64,000 nt of DNA from Armigeres subalbatus (GCF_024139115.2 NC_085140.1:413862283-413926282), one strand, 5' to 3'. Shown: positions 10,301-22,318, counted from the stretch's first letter. The notes: generated by a model from the sequence alone, not told the origin. Program-made: numbers and translations.

Positions 10301-11698
10301 TTTTCTGTGTTAATCAACGGGGGTGCACAATTAATGTAAACAGCTTAGCAACAACTTTTGGCGGAAGACCGTGCCTGAATCATTTAAATAATTTTGGTTA
10401 AACTTGTTGACTGTATGACCTCTAATGTTTCACTTACATCTTTGAAAAACACGAAGAGGAAAATTAGTTGACAAACCGTTTTTTTATTACGTTAGTACTT
10501 TGATTTACGAACGTGTTTAATTTATGCCACATAGCGAATCGATGAATAATTTACTTCGCCATCCACAGAATTATCTTCTTTCAAAAGACGTACGAGTACG
10601 AGCATCCATGCCTGAAACGCGTTGGATTATAGTGAAGTCATGAATCAAATATGCAAAAATGAAACTTCTCCAATAAATTGCCCCATCGTCCCTAATCCAT
10701 GATATTGCCCTCAGTCGAGCAATAAAACGAAAATGATGTACATTATCGCAGGAATTTGGCGGAGCTTACAGCTTCCGTTGCGTCGTCTATGTCACGTTGG
10801 CTACCATTAACTGAAGTAAAGTATCGCTGGTACGACGTTTCTAAGATACGGGACAAGGGTGTTTCTGGAGTAGGGAAAGATATCCTACTCTCGATAGTAA
10901 AGTGAGCCGTAACTTGGGTTAGCATTCTTTTTCAACAAAAATTGTTTTCTTACGCACATATCTTTAAGCGAGAATCAAGTATGAGACAGATAAAGTTAAT
11001 TCCATGGTAGAATATGATGATACTAAAAGTAAATTTGATTTAAGTGCCAGCTTTAAGAAATATTATGAGACTAGACGGCTTTAGGACATTTCAGAGAATG
11101 GCATTTTGGTCGAGAAACGGTTAGCAGAGCTGGTCATGGGACATATGAATTTAAAGGCTTATGATCAGTTGTCAGTTCAGTGTCAACTGAATTACGGAAA
11201 AATTAAATTTAACACGTATAAAAATTACATCAATAATAATAAAGGGCATCTTTGTGTAGGGGATGGACGGTCAATATCCGCACCGTAAGCAAATCTTTGA
11301 ATTTAACGATGATGTGTGGCCTCAAATGGCCGGAGCGAACTGTTATGACAGCAGCTCTCCGTGGGTGCGTGTGCACGCCACGGAGGTCTGACCAGAAGAG
11401 GCCGAGTCATGGCTTGCTGCGCACTGATCGGCACGCTGAGGTGTTAATGTATAATCGCACGCTGATGGTGACTTACTCAAACCCCACATTTCCCTTCTTC
11501 TCTCATTAAAAAAGGGAAAAAAATCCTCTAGCATAGAACGCAATGATGTTAGTTTTGACGTGGAGCTACGTCTGACTTTTCTATATTGGGGTACACTTTA
11601 CGATTGTAAAGACTCGAAAAACGTCATGAAAATATGATAGACTTTGATCGATAATAGCTTAGCCGGTTCCGATGGATTTTCAATTTTCTTGGACCATT
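7398..11698. other. Long geneless stretch, possibly single copy
   Basis: No intact gene is recognised. Several 60-72 codon frames (for example 8386-8604 and 8668-8877 on the minus strand) have no recognisable domain. A more GC-rich patch at about 9890-10190 has no long frame. A diverged copy of the dispersed motif of 3361-3406 occurs at 11551-11590, just before the LINE. I see no clear terminal repeats or target duplications. Confidence 0.4.
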
Positions 11699-12555
11699 CC
11701 ATGCTGCCGATTTGCAAGACAAAGAGAACTTCTACAGTCAACTCAATGCCGTCGTAGATAGAATTCCGAAGGGTGATATCAAGATATGTTTGGGCGACTT
11801 CTATGCGAAGATCGGATTCGACAACTCGAACCATGAGCGCATTATGGGACGCCATGGTCTCGGAGAAATGAGCGAAAACGGAGAGCTGTTCGCAGAATTT
11901 TGTGGTAATAACGACATGGTGATGGGGGGATCGCTCTTCCCTCATCGACCGGTTCACAAGGTCACGTGGGTCTCCCGTGACGGCTTTTCAGAAAATCAAA
12001 TGGAGAAAACAATGGATCGCCGATGAGACCTGGAGGAAGATAGAGGAGCGAAGAGAAGCCAAAGCCGCGATAGAGCGATCAAAAACCAGAGGAGCCAAAG
12101 TCTTAGCCCGTCAACGATACGCGGCTCTTGAGAAGGAAGTAAAACGCTCATGTCGACGGGACAAGCGAGCGTGGGCAGACTCTCTGGCCGACGAAGGAGA
12201 GAGAGCCGCCGCAACCGGAGACATTAGCCTCCTCTACGATATCTCACGACGCTTAAGCGGGGCGAAGATGAATGCAACGATGCCTGTGAAAGACGCGAAT
12301 GATCAGTTATTGACCGACCCAACTGACCAGTTGAAACGCTGGTTCGAGCACTTCGAACAACTTTTTCAAGTGCCAGCCAGGCCATCCCCACCTCGGCATG
12401 ATCTGCCTAGGATCCGACGTCAATACCGAAGATCCATCACTGCTAGAGATTCAAACAGCAATCCAAAGCATTAAATCGAATAAAGCCTCAGGGGTCGACC
12501 GCATATCAGCCGAGATGCTCAAAGCTGACCCCATGACATCCGCTCAATTACTGCA

Positions 12556-12795
12556 CACAGAAAAAAATTATGAAAAATAAACAGCGCGTAAAACTTGACA
12601 TGCGGAAGTTTACGCTATTTTACGCTGAAATGGTCTTCTTTCTAACAAGATTGCTTACAACTTGTATGCAATATTGACGTTCCACGTCAAATATTGTATA
12701 CCTTTAGGCTACATCTCGTGTGGATGTACGCTAATAATGACGTTCCTTTTATGTGCATGATTTTTAGCGTAAATTTCAGTGGATTTTTCTAAATG
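12556..12795. mobile_element. MITE inserted in the RTE-type LINE
   Basis: The LINE reading frame stops at SAQLLH and resumes at HRLFRNIWD, and the intervening 240 bp are foreign. Both junctions carry TGCA (12552-12555 and 12796-12799), a candidate 4-bp duplication. The ends are imperfect inverted repeats (CACAGAAAAA on the left; CACATTTAGAAAAA on the right, reversed). Inside, TTTACGCTATTTTACGCTGAA near the left mirrors TTTTTAGCGTAAATTTCAG near the right. Superfamily unknown. Confidence 0.65.
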
Positions 12796-12882
12796 TGCAT
12801 CGTTTATTTCGTAATATCTGGGACACCGCAACTTTCCCGGTCGACTGGATGCAAGGCATCTTAGTGAAGGTGCCCAAAAAGG

Positions 12883-13659
12883 GTGAACCTGACTGTATGC
12901 GAAAACTGGCGAGGCATTATGTTGCTGTGTACCGTTCTCAAAGTTCTGTGCAAAATTATCCTAGCCCGGATTCAGGAGAAGATCGATGCGACTCTCCGGC
13001 GGCAGCAGGCCGGATTCCGTACCGGAAGATCCTGTATGGACCATATTGTCACGCTCCGCATAATTCTGGAGCAGGTCAACGAATTCCAAGAGTCCCTTTA
13101 CTTGGTATTCATTGACTACGAAAAAGCTTTCGACCGTCTCAATCACGAGAATATGTGGAGCGCCTTGAGACGCAAGGGGGTTCCTGAGAAAACCATCGGC
13201 CTCATCGAAGCACAGTACGAGGCCTTTTCGAGTAGAGTCCTGCACAATGGGGTCCTGTCCGACCCTATCCGGGTCGTAGCTGGTGTGAGGCAAGGATGTA
13301 TTCTTTCACCGTTACTGTTCCTCGTCGTAATCGATGAGATTCTGGTAGATGCGATTGACCGTGAACCAAACCGCGGGCTGTTATGGCAGCCTATAACCAT
13401 GGAGCACCTAAACGACTTCGAATTGGCTGATGACGTTGCACTCCTCGCGCAACGGCGCTCTGATATGCAAAGTAAGCTCAACGACCTTGCCGAGCGCTCC
13501 TCCTCGGCAGGTTTAGTCATCAACGTCAACAAAACCAAATCGTTGGATGTAAACACGGTGACTCCTTCCAGTTTCACAGTAGCCGGGCAACCAGTGGAGA
13601 ATGTTGAAAGCTTCCAATATCTTGGTAGCCGTCAGACGGCGGTACCAAGATCGACATAG
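12883..13659 (+). pseudogene. Reverse transcriptase domain of the RTE-type LINE
   Basis: This is the longest coding-like frame of the window outside tandem repeats (258 codons). It shows the RT blocks in order: ENWRGIMLL (residues 7-15), QAGFRTGRSCMDHI (42-55), catalytic block A VFIDYEKAFD (75-84), RQGCILSPLLF (136-146), the catalytic ADD in LADDVALL (181-188) and NVNKTKSL (214-221). The usual F before ADD is L here. The enzyme would copy element RNA into DNA at a nicked target. The start is arbitrary: the frame continues from 12795 in another phase through a frameshift near 12885, and it ends in a frameshift near 13635, after which KIDIGARIKKARAAFASL continues one frame over. Confidence 0.85.
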
Positions 13660-14221
13660 GCGCACGGATAAAGAAAGCAAGGGCTGCCTTTGCGAGTTTA
13701 AGAAATATCTGGAAAAACAGGCAGATAAGTGAACGCACCAAAATACGAATTTTCAACTCTAACGTGAAATCTGTGCTGTTATATGCTAGCGAAACATGGT
13801 GTGTATCAGTGGAGAACACTCAACGGCTGCAGGTGTTCATTAACAGATGCCTGTGGTATATAATTCGGGCCTGGTGGCCTCACAACTGAATCTCAAACAA
13901 CGAGTTCCATCGTCGTTGTCATCAGAGGCCAATAGCAACAGAATTTCGGGATCGGAAGTGGGGCTGGGTCGGCCACTCTCTACGTAGGGTGGAAACGAAA
14001 TCTGTAAACAAGCATTAGACTGGAACCCAGCGGGACATCGCAGCAGAGGCAGACCCAGAGGTTCATGGCGACGAAGCCTCAATAAAGAAATAAAAGAAGT
14101 CGACCGAAATCTAACCTGGCAACAGGTTAAAGCGATAGCCGGGCAACGCTCAGGATGGAGATCTTTCAAGTCGGCCCTTTGCACCACCGGAGGTGTACAG
14201 GATCCATAAGTAAGTAAGTAA

Positions 14222-15018
14222 ATCCATTTTCCAGCGGTCTTCCAGACGCGCTTTGTGATTTTCCAAACCACAATCCATTTTCCAGCGGTCTTCCAGATGC
14301 GCTTTATGATTTTCCAAACCACAATCCATTTTCCAGCGGTCTTCCAGACACGTTTTGTGATTTTCCAAACCACAATCCATTTTCCAGCGGTCTTCCAGAC
14401 ACGCTTTGTTATTTTCCAAACCACAATCCATTTTCCAGCGGTCTTCCAGACACGTTTTGTGATTTTCCAAACCACAATCCATTTTCCAGCGGTCTTCCAG
14501 ACACGCTTTGTTATTTTCCAAACCACAATCCATTTTCCAGCGGTCTTCCAGACGCGCATTGTGATTTTCCAAGCCACAATCCATTTTCCAGCGGCCTTCC
14601 AGATGCGCTTTATGATTTTCCAAACCACAATCCATTTTTCAGCGGTCTTCCAGACACGTTTTGTGTTTTTCCAAACCACAATCCATTTTCCAGCGGTTTT
14701 CCAGACACGCTTTGTGATTTTCCAAACCACAATCCATTATCCAGCGGTCTTCCAGATGCGCTTTGTGATTTTCCAAACCACAATCCATTTTCCAGCGGTC
14801 TTCCAGACGCGCTTTGTGATTTTCTAAACCACAATCCATTTTCCAGCGGTCTTCCAGACGCGCTTTGGGATTTTCCAAACCACAATCCATTTTCCAGCGG
14901 TCTTCCAGACGCGCTTTGTGATTTTCCAAACCACAATCCATTTTCCAGCGGTCTTCCAGACGCGCTTTGTGATTTTCCAAACCACAATCCATTTTCCAGC
15001 GGTCTTCCAGACGCGCTT
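14222..15018. repeat. 51-bp minisatellite, about 15.6 copies
   Basis: The unit reads AATCCATTTTCCAGCGGTC, then TTCCAGACGCGCTTTG, then TGATTTTCCAAACCAC. Copies differ by scattered substitutions with no indels. Because 51 is divisible by three and the unit is largely free of stops, long frames appear on both strands, for example a 17-residue repeat RVWKTAGKWIVVWKITK on the minus strand. These are by-products of the repeat. It begins directly after the (TAAG)n tail of the LINE. Confidence 0.95.
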
Positions 15019-15756
15019 TGCAGCGTGTTTTTTTTTATTAATCTTCAAATATTTTAACACATTAGCACATAAACAAATTGAATTCAACTCACCTTTTGAA
15101 ATAAGCGTCAGGATCAGGGAATGTAAAATAACAACATTGCCAATGACAACAACATTGTCCTCTCTTGTAAATGTTGGGACAAACTCAACTCGTAATAAGC
15201 GTTTGTCCCAAACTGCAACAGGATAGGACAATGATCGCCTGCCGCGCATTTTGAGAAATAGACGAATTTCGCGCCAACCCTTCTATGGGGCTGGCAGCAC
15301 CATCTCAGATTCGAATGAAACTTGGTGGGCATAGAGATATGGTATTTCTAAGCCACTCTGCATACTTAGTTTTTCAAAAATTGTCAAGAGTAACATTTGA
15401 TGAGGGCCTAATTTTTTTTCATGGATTTTTTATAAATCGATGTAACTCTAAAATGACAAGACCTACAAAAAAGTGTTGTATGGCGGACTGTCGTGAAATT
15501 CCCAGAAGTTTTTTGGAAAAATATCCAAAAAATAAAATACCGATTTCTACACTGAAAAAAATTAGTTTTAAAAATTAAAATCGATATTACAAAAAAACCT
15601 CATCTCAGAAATCGATGAAATTTTTTCTGCAGATAGGTATTTTAATTATCTAACTTTTCTGGGAATAATGTTCCTGTGACATATTTAAGGAAAAAAAGTT
15701 TTTCTAACAAAAACTTTTTTTATGTCCATATTGTGTGAAATTTTATCAGCGTGTTT
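15019..15756. other. AT-rich dispersed-repeat-like stretch
   Basis: From about 15265 the sequence (CCAACCCTTCTATGGGGC, GCAGCACCATCTCAGATTCG) followed by very AT-rich DNA has the look of a transposon terminal region, but I find no partner end in the window. It replaces the 5' part of the MADF/BESS gene that resumes at about 15757. Confidence 0.3.
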
Positions 15757-16151
15757 TATGCCTACATTTCTTATGCATGCATTTCTTGCGGGAGCAAATG
15801 AAGTCGAGAAAAACAACAGGTAATTTGGCATCCCTGCAACCGAACGCAGTAGCGAGCGACACGGTAATTGATTCAGGTGATGTGGATGTCCACTACAAAG
15901 GAAGTGGACAAGTCCACGAGCAAAGGAAGTTAGAATTCCTTGAGAAAAAGGCGTCAGGTGGTAGCAGTCGAGATGAGGCTGAAGATTTCTTTAACAGCCT
16001 GTTGCCGCATTTGAAGAAGTTAAATCCTGCTCAAAAGCTGCTCATGCGTATGGAGCTACAACGGGTCGTGGTCGAGCATGTTTATATGTCAGCTAATAAT
16101 GATGACAATTTCACCGTTTCGGACGCTGGGAATTTTTCCAATTCTCCTTAA
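15757..16151 (+). pseudogene. MADF-BESS protein fragment (Harbinger accessory gene)
   Basis: The frame contains FLREQMKSRKTTGNL, which resembles the C-terminal end of a MADF (Myb/SANT-like DNA-binding) domain. After a linker comes a BESS motif, DFFNSLLPHLKKLNPAQKLL followed by MRMELQRVVVEH, which mediates protein-protein contacts. It stops at 16149-16151 with an AATAAA signal at 16198-16203. The MADF N-terminus is missing: sequence before about 15757 looks unrelated. PIF/Harbinger elements carry a Myb/SANT or MADF-type second protein besides the transposase. The Harbinger transposase converges on this gene from 22354-25427, and a 19-bp duplication links the two flanks, so I infer they once formed one element. 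A host MADF-BESS pseudogene is the alternative. Confidence 0.65.
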
Positions 16152-16186
16152 AGTTGTGTCAATGAACTCTACTTTACGTTTTATTA

Positions 16187-16205
16187 ATGTTGAATTCAAT
16201 AAAAA
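16187..16205 (+). repeat. Left copy of 19-bp target duplication
   Basis: ATGTTGAATTCAATAAAAA here is repeated exactly at 22319-22337 and extends to 22 bp with one mismatch (TTA/TTG). It includes the MADF/BESS gene's poly-A signal. The length fits target-primed retrotransposition. Confidence 0.75.
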
Positions 16206-16600
16206 GGAGATCGTAGTATGCTGTGATAGCTGACGGGCGTGAAAATACTTTTCTCACGTCAAAAATTTATTGATGTCATCCAATTTGAGAAATTGAAGAT
16301 TTTTTCCGGCCCCATATCTCAAGCGTTTTGATCAAACATGAAAGCTACTAAGTCAAGTCAGACGGTCAACATCCCAAGAAGCGTTTCAGGCCAGGGATTG
16401 TACTTGTGTTGTGATGGTGTTGTCCCCCATATCCCTGGAAACCTTTATATGAGTTTCAAGAACTACAAGATAAGAACTGACGGAAGTAACGATTTTTGTG
16501 CGTTTTGATCAATCAAGCAACGACGCCAGCACTATCAAAATGAAGTTGAGGCATTCCACGGGGGCATGTCAGTCGATCCTGAGCGACCATTTCGAAAATA

Positions 16601-19600
16601 TTTGAAACTCTGCACAGTTTTTCAATTTCAGCAAAAACGGAATGTTCGATTGTTATGATTTTTTCAGCAAAGTTAGACAACTAAATGGTGATTCTTAAGA
16701 AAATGTGCACAGTAAAAAAAAACTTTTTTTGCCTTTAAAAATATCATTTTTGTCACAAAAACTCAAATATCTCAAAACCCTATCTTTTTTCGAACGTAAT
16801 TTTTTTAGGGAAAACGGTCCATTATATTAGCTATCTACCATAAAAATTTGGTGATGGTAAACTAATAAACAAAAAAGTTATGACATTTCAAACATTTCAC
16901 AATTTTCACATTTAGTAAAAAAAATTTGTTTTCTGTGTAAGTTATTTCGAGAATTGCAGTTTGATGCAGATTTTATTGTTAAGGGACGTGATTTAAACAA
17001 GTTGTTTTCATGATATTTTGATTTAATTATTCATAGCATCTATAAGAAACTTAGACACGATCCAGTGTTGTGATCAAAAGTATTGATAGTGTCATAATTT
17101 TCATTGCACGTGACTGGCGAAAAATTCTTTTAATAGTGTTGAAACCTGTTGATAATAACGTTGATAGAAACATATCAGAAATGTTATTTTTAAGACAAAA
17201 GCTGCAAAATCAAAGATTTATATACACGTGTACGTCTATAGTTTACCTGCAAAAAATATACCTATTAGAGAATAGACTTTATGATCGGGAGGAAACGGGT
17301 ATCTTCAACAACAACAAATGCATGATAGCATACCATGACAATGCTCACGAAAAAGCAAAAAAAATTACTACTACTAAGGTTGTTAAAGATCTTATAGTAA
17401 TTTTTTTCTTCAGTCAAGCAAATGACACCAAACTAGTCAGTAAAAACTTAAAAGTGATTTTGTTTATTGAAATATTACGAACAACATGAGTAGCCGCTTT
17501 CTCAACTGTTGTAGGCCGTTTGATGGAAAAAAGTGTTCAAAAGAGTTACGAAATCTCACCGAAAGCACCATAGATAAACTGAAAGCGACTGGTTATGCTC
17601 CAATGTCCACATTGAATACAAATTTACGCATTTGCACGTCCTGCCGTCTAAACGTTGACAAAAGAGCAATCTGTATATCATCGGTTGAGCAGAGCGCAGG
17701 AAGTTCGAAAACGACAGCAACTGAGGAATTGCCAGATGTATCGACAACAACTGAGGAATTACCAGAAGTATTAAGTGCTGAGAGCCTTGCCACCGTACCA
17801 TCAGCGAAATCTGTTTCAACAAATCAATCGGAAGATGAGTGTATCCAAAAGGTCAACATCGAACGCTTTAACGAGGGCATAGCTGGGATAAAAGTGACTC
17901 TGATTACATGGAGTAAGATGGACTACGTTTATTACCCGGAGAAAAATACCGTGAAATAAACGAAGCTGTACGAAGAAACCTCTTCAAATTAGGACCTGAT
18001 GATGTGGAAAATACAGACTACGATGAGGTAATTATAAATATGAAGGAAAGGTTCTCGAATGCAGCCACGACAAGGAAAGAAAAATTATTGATTTTGTCGA
18101 TGCTGCCAAGTTCGTGGTCTATTCAGGGTGCCATTGATGAGTTCAAAACCAATAGAAATACAGTAAAAGAGGCAAAACAATTGAAGAATAACTGTCTTTC
18201 AACCAAAAATACTAGGTCTAGTACTGCATTAACAGATGAGACAAAAGAAATAGTAGTTCAATATTTTGAAGATGATGAAGTAAGTCGAGCTATGCCTGGT
18301 CAAAAAGATTATGTATCAGTAAAAAAGATGGAAAGCGTCAAGCAATCCAAAACGATTAATGATGACGACTTTGAAAGAAGCGTACACACGCTTCAAGGAA
18401 ATTCACGATAATATTAAAATAGGTTTTTCCTCATTTGCAAGCCTTCGGCCAAGGCAATGTAAGCTTCTTTCCAATTCAGGAACACATAATGTGTGTGTGT
18501 GCACAACCCATGAGAATATTAATCTTATTTTACATAGTTTGAAAAGAATCAATTTAACAAAGGATATTAAAATGTTAACTGGTAGTCTTTTGTGTGAAAA
18601 TACAACATCAAATTGCTATCTACGATCTTGTTCGGATTGTCCAGATTCTTCATCATTGGAAAATACTTTATTCGCTGAGTTTGAAGAAAAATATATTGAT
18701 CAGTTATCATTTGAGCAATGGGTGACCACGGATAGGTGTGACATAGAAACTATTGTAAAACCTGTAGATGAGTTTGTGTCATATTTTTGCTTGAAATTAG
18801 AAAGTTTAATCCCTCACGATTTCATTAAAACAGAACAATCCAGCTTTTTAAAAAATACGTTACAAAATGGTGAATTTTTAGTCATTTGTGATTTTCTGAA
18901 AATTACAGCTTTGTATTGCAAGATGAAGTGCAGTCCCATCACTGGAACGTACAACAAGCTACAATTCATCCATTCGTTATTTATTTTAATGGAAGTACGC
19001 AAATTGAACACTTAAGTTTTATTATAATTTCCGAAGATTTAAGACACGATTCAGTATCCGCAAACTTGTTCATTGAAAAATGATTAACTTTTACGCGTTG
19101 ATAAGCATAAAGAAGTCAAAAGATATATTTCATGTCTGATGGAGCAGCGTCGCAGTACAAAAATCGTAAGAATTTTTCGAGCCTATGTCAATTTAAATCA
19201 ATGTACGGAATTGATGCAGAATGGCATTTTTTTGCTACATCACATGGCAAAGGTCCTTGTGATGCTATTGGAGGAACAATAAAGCGCATGGCCACAAGAG
19301 CAAGTTTAGCCAAAGAACGTGAGCATCCAATTAAAACTGCGAAAGAACTTTTTGATTGGGCAAATCGTAGAAAAGAAAAAGATTTAACCAAATTATCATT
19401 TTGTTTTACTGCTACTGAAGAGTACGAAATAAAGGCTTCAGAGCTCAGCGAGCAATTTAATAACGCGAAAACGATCCAAGGAACCCAAAAATTTCACTGT
19501 TTCATTCCATTGTCGGAAAATAAAATTAAAGCAAAACTATACTCAAACTGTGCTGATAATAATTCAAAAGTGTTCGATATTTTAAAAAATTTGAATAAAA

Positions 19601-20312
19601 ATAAATAAAAAATAAGTATTAATAAACTGTTTTCATGATATCATAACCCATACCAAAATTCAAACCCAAAACTCTTAGAGTTTCTATAACAACATTGTGT
19701 AACTGCCACATTTAATTTAATACTTAGGATAATATTAATTCATTAAAATTTATTTATACATATAATATACATAATATCGATGAATACATAAATATGGAAT
19801 ATCATACAAACAACTTGTTTAACTCACGCAAGGCCCTTAACAATAAAATCAGCATCAAACTGCGATTCTTGAAAAAAAAATACACGGAAATTTTTTTTGT
19901 TTACTATATGTGAAAATTGTGAAATGTTTGAAATGTCATAACTTTTTGTTTATTAGTTTACCATCACCAAATTTTTATGGTAGATAGCTAATATAATGGA
20001 CCGTTTTCCCTAAAAAATTACGTTCGAAAAAGATAGGGTTTTGAGATATTGGAGTTTTGTGACAAAAATGATATTTTAAAGGCAAAAAATTTTTTTTTAC
20101 TGTGCACATTTTCTTAAGAATCACCATTTTGTTGTCTAACTTTGCTGAAAAATCATAACAATCGAACATTCCGTTTTTGCTGTGCAGCTTTTAAATATTT
20201 TTGAACCATTTTCACATACACCCTTTTGAAAAGTTAGTCGTGACTCAATATGAAGATTTGATATCGAAAAATGACGATTTAGATGAAATTGAAAAACTGT
20301 GCAAAGTTTCAA
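16601..20312 (+). mobile_element. DNA transposon with about 400-500 bp inverted repeats
   Basis: The left arm (16601-17014) and right arm (19801-20312) are inverted copies. Matching blocks include CAGCAAAAACGGAATGTTCG, AGAAAATGTGCACAG, CCTATCTTTTTTCGAACG, ACGGTCCATTATATTAGC and AACAAGTTGTTTTCATGAT. The left arm lacks about 105 bp that the right arm keeps, starting after the TTTTTCAATTTCA block. Between the arms lies a decayed plus-strand transposase (17486-19608). Outer boundaries and target duplication are not resolved. Confidence 0.8.
17486..19608 (+). pseudogene. Decayed DDE-type transposase, arthropod family
   Basis: One protein is split over at least four frames. 17486-17959 has an N-terminal Cys-rich segment (CCRPFDGKKCSKELR, ICTSCR). 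17960-18411 reads TRKEKLLILSMLPSSWSI, a helix-turn-helix-like block, then MPGQKDYVSVK. 18359-19015 has GTHNVCVCTTHENINLIL, WVTTDRCDIETIV and LVICDF (candidate first catalytic Asp). After a frameshift near 18896 it continues in another frame with HHWNVQQATIHPFVIYF and IIISEDLRHDSVSANLF. From 19132, SDGAASQYKNRKNF (candidate second Asp), EWHFFATSHGKGPCDAIG, IKRMATRASL and KELFDWA run to a stop at 19608. Intact relatives, about 650-700 residues, recur across arthropod genomes as uncharacterised proteins. I associate them with DNA transposons (Sola-type is one possibility) but cannot assign the superfamily. The position between long inverted repeats supports a transposase role. Confidence 0.75.
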
Positions 20313-21829
20313 CTCAATAGAAAATCATGAATTAAAAATTTTCTTAAATTTTGATGCTGTTGCTTGGAATCGCTCAGTTATTCCCTGTATTGGCCACTGG
20401 TCTTGGACTGGTTTCTGAAGGTTCCTTTTGTCAATGATGATTCAAGGATAAGAGGAAATGCAGGCATGGCATATACCTCTGTGCAAGGACGAATTTCTTG
20501 ACAGCGAAAATAGTAAGTCCGTTCCAATTATTTATATTCTTTTTTTTTGTGATACACTGCATTCAGTTTCAAACATAAAGTAGATAAATAGTTACGTGGA
20601 GATTTATATTTAATTTTCTAAAGTTTTAATGTTTTGCTGCCGACCTTTTGTTGTTTAACTAAGACTTCGTTTTCATAATAACAATTTGCATATCAAAAGC
20701 AAGGTCTAGGCTTACGCGACTAAAATTCTGCATATACATATAATTATTGTTAGTTCGTTTAATTTTGTTTTGACTTCTTGGTGACTCCATAATATTCATT
20801 ACAAAGAGCCAGAAATCCATTATATCTATTGAACGGAATCCCAAAGGCAGTCTATTCTAGATGGTTTCACATAGATTTTTCTCAACATTTAACTTAAATT
20901 TAAAAAATTGAAAGTTGAAAAAACTCTTACTGACCATTGTATATAATTATGAGAATTATGATTTTTTATAAACAATCTATAAATATTTAAATCACTTGGA
21001 TATGGTTGAATAATTCTACACACTTAGATTATTTTACAGAATATATTTTTTAACGATCCTTCAACGTTCGGCAAACAAAAGGTTATATATCGTTTTGTTA
21101 CTTTAATTTTGCGATAATCCAACAAAAAGGTTCGTAAAAACAATGTAATTGAACATTTGCTTTCAATAAAAAGCGGTATGTTTTTACAGTACCTATAATA
21201 GTTGTCAAATGAAATGCATTTGAAGTTTCGAAACATGATTTTAGTTTCATAGTGAAATCCAATGAAAAATATATTCATCAAATGACATTTTACTTTACAT
21301 TTTATACATTATATTATATACACGTATGATACTTGTTATTGTTATCAAGTTAGCCATCAACCATTTTAAGAGTATAAAGGGTTGATTACAGCGTTTACAA
21401 AATGAATGAATCGTTAAAATTTGGCTGATGGAGATTACCGTGATTTTATTGTATATTAATGACTTTATATTTATTATTATGTGTTTACTACACTGCCCAT
21501 AATTCCATATTTGTCACATATGAATAGGAAATTGAACAACGATGGTACTGACATGCGATTACAAATAGTATAGCTATTGTATATTACATTATTCATGTGG
21601 TTACGAAAAGACAACCGAGATATACGTTATCCGTGCAATGATAATGTGTATAATATGTGTACACTGTGTATAATATTTATTGAATTAGGTTTTGATTATT
21701 GTATCTATTTTATTTCGTGACATTTAACAAAATTTATTCATTTTAAGCCAACAGCAATGTATTTTCATTTGTTGATCAAAATCATTATCATATCAGGGGG
21801 AAGGGGAATTTAATTTCTTTTTGCTCTTT
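20313..21829. other. AT-rich geneless stretch
   Basis: Very AT-rich sequence inside the 6.1-kb composite insertion. A possible coding remnant at about 20430-20500 (plus frame NDDSRIRGNAGMAYTSVQG) is too short to name. No terminal repeats are seen. Confidence 0.35.
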
Positions 21830-22318
21830 TTCGTTTCAGAGAGCGAGCAAAGGCGCTTAAACCTAGGCTATTAGCCAGGGCAAGGCTAATACCTTCGCCC
21901 CATCCGAGGAAAATCATCGGCAAGGATAATGGAGTGACATAAATTTCTTAGCAAAGTCACTCCCAACGTATTTCCACAAATTTTCTATCATTTGCTTATA
22001 ATGATACTCCTAAACCACATACCCTACCCACCATCCAATTCCTTGACATCTATGAGGGCGTCGGTGAGTCGCTGGCCTCTCGTTAAGTAGATGTCATATC
22101 ATCATTTCCTTCCCTTTCCTAGTAACGGAGAAGATGGGCGTGGCCGGCAATGATAGCTTTCATGTTTTATCATTTTGGACCCCAATTGGATTTCCATTGA
22201 ATCCCAAATGAAAATCCATAAGCAATTGGGGTAAGAAAGGTAAATAATATACATGACAACTATCAGTATGCAATCTACGAAATACTCCGTTACAACGCAA
22301 CGCAACGCAACGCAATTG
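21830..22318 (+). mobile_element. Retroposon-like 3' region with (AACGC)n tail
   Basis: A sharp rise in GC begins near 21838 (GAGAGCGAGCAAAGGCGCTT). The block holds TGAGTCGCTGGCCTCTCG and AAGATGGGCGTGGCCGGCAA, phrases I associate with dispersed Aedes repeats, and ends in tandem AACGC at about 22293-22315 immediately before the 19-bp duplication. This suggests the 3' end of a plus-strand non-LTR element. The local inverted pair GAGTGACAT...AAAGTCACTC (21931-21962) could form a hairpin. Confidence 0.4.

Larger units (their letters stand above)
11699..14216 (+). mobile_element. 5'-truncated RTE-type non-LTR retrotransposon
   Basis: A single decayed pol region runs through: endonuclease domain (11699-11990, including GDFYAKIG and GRHGLGEMSENG), a basic linker (11990-12400, WRKIEERREAKAAIERSKT), reverse transcriptase (12450-13640) and a C-terminal region (13640-14205, with KKARAAFASLRNIWKNRQ). 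It ends GTACAGGATCCATAAG followed by (TAAG)n, a simple-repeat tail typical of the RTE clade. The endonuclease is cut at the 5' end and joined to the linker by an internal deletion near 11985. There are frameshifts near 12415, 12885 and 13635 and several stops after 13880, and a 240-bp MITE sits at 12556-12795. It is dead. Its 3' tail abuts the 51-bp minisatellite. Confidence 0.85.
16206..22318 (+). mobile_element. Composite 6.1-kb insertion between two Harbinger genes
   Basis: The block lies between the 19-bp direct repeats at 16187-16205 and 22319-22337. Its right edge carries a short-repeat tail (AACGC)n at about 22293-22315, as a 3' tail of a non-LTR element would. It contains the long-inverted-repeat transposon at 16601-20312, an AT-rich stretch, and a retroposon-like 3' region from about 21830. 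I read it as a retroposon into which a DNA transposon later jumped. No reverse transcriptase is visible, so its class is inferred. Confidence 0.55.

Noticed and set aside
13840..15249. Long open frames (up to 296 codons) of RVWKTAGKWIVVWKITK or FQTTIHFPAVFQTRFVI type
   Set aside because: They are translations of the 51-bp minisatellite. The period is divisible by three, so several frames on both strands stay open, and no domain or independent start context supports a gene.
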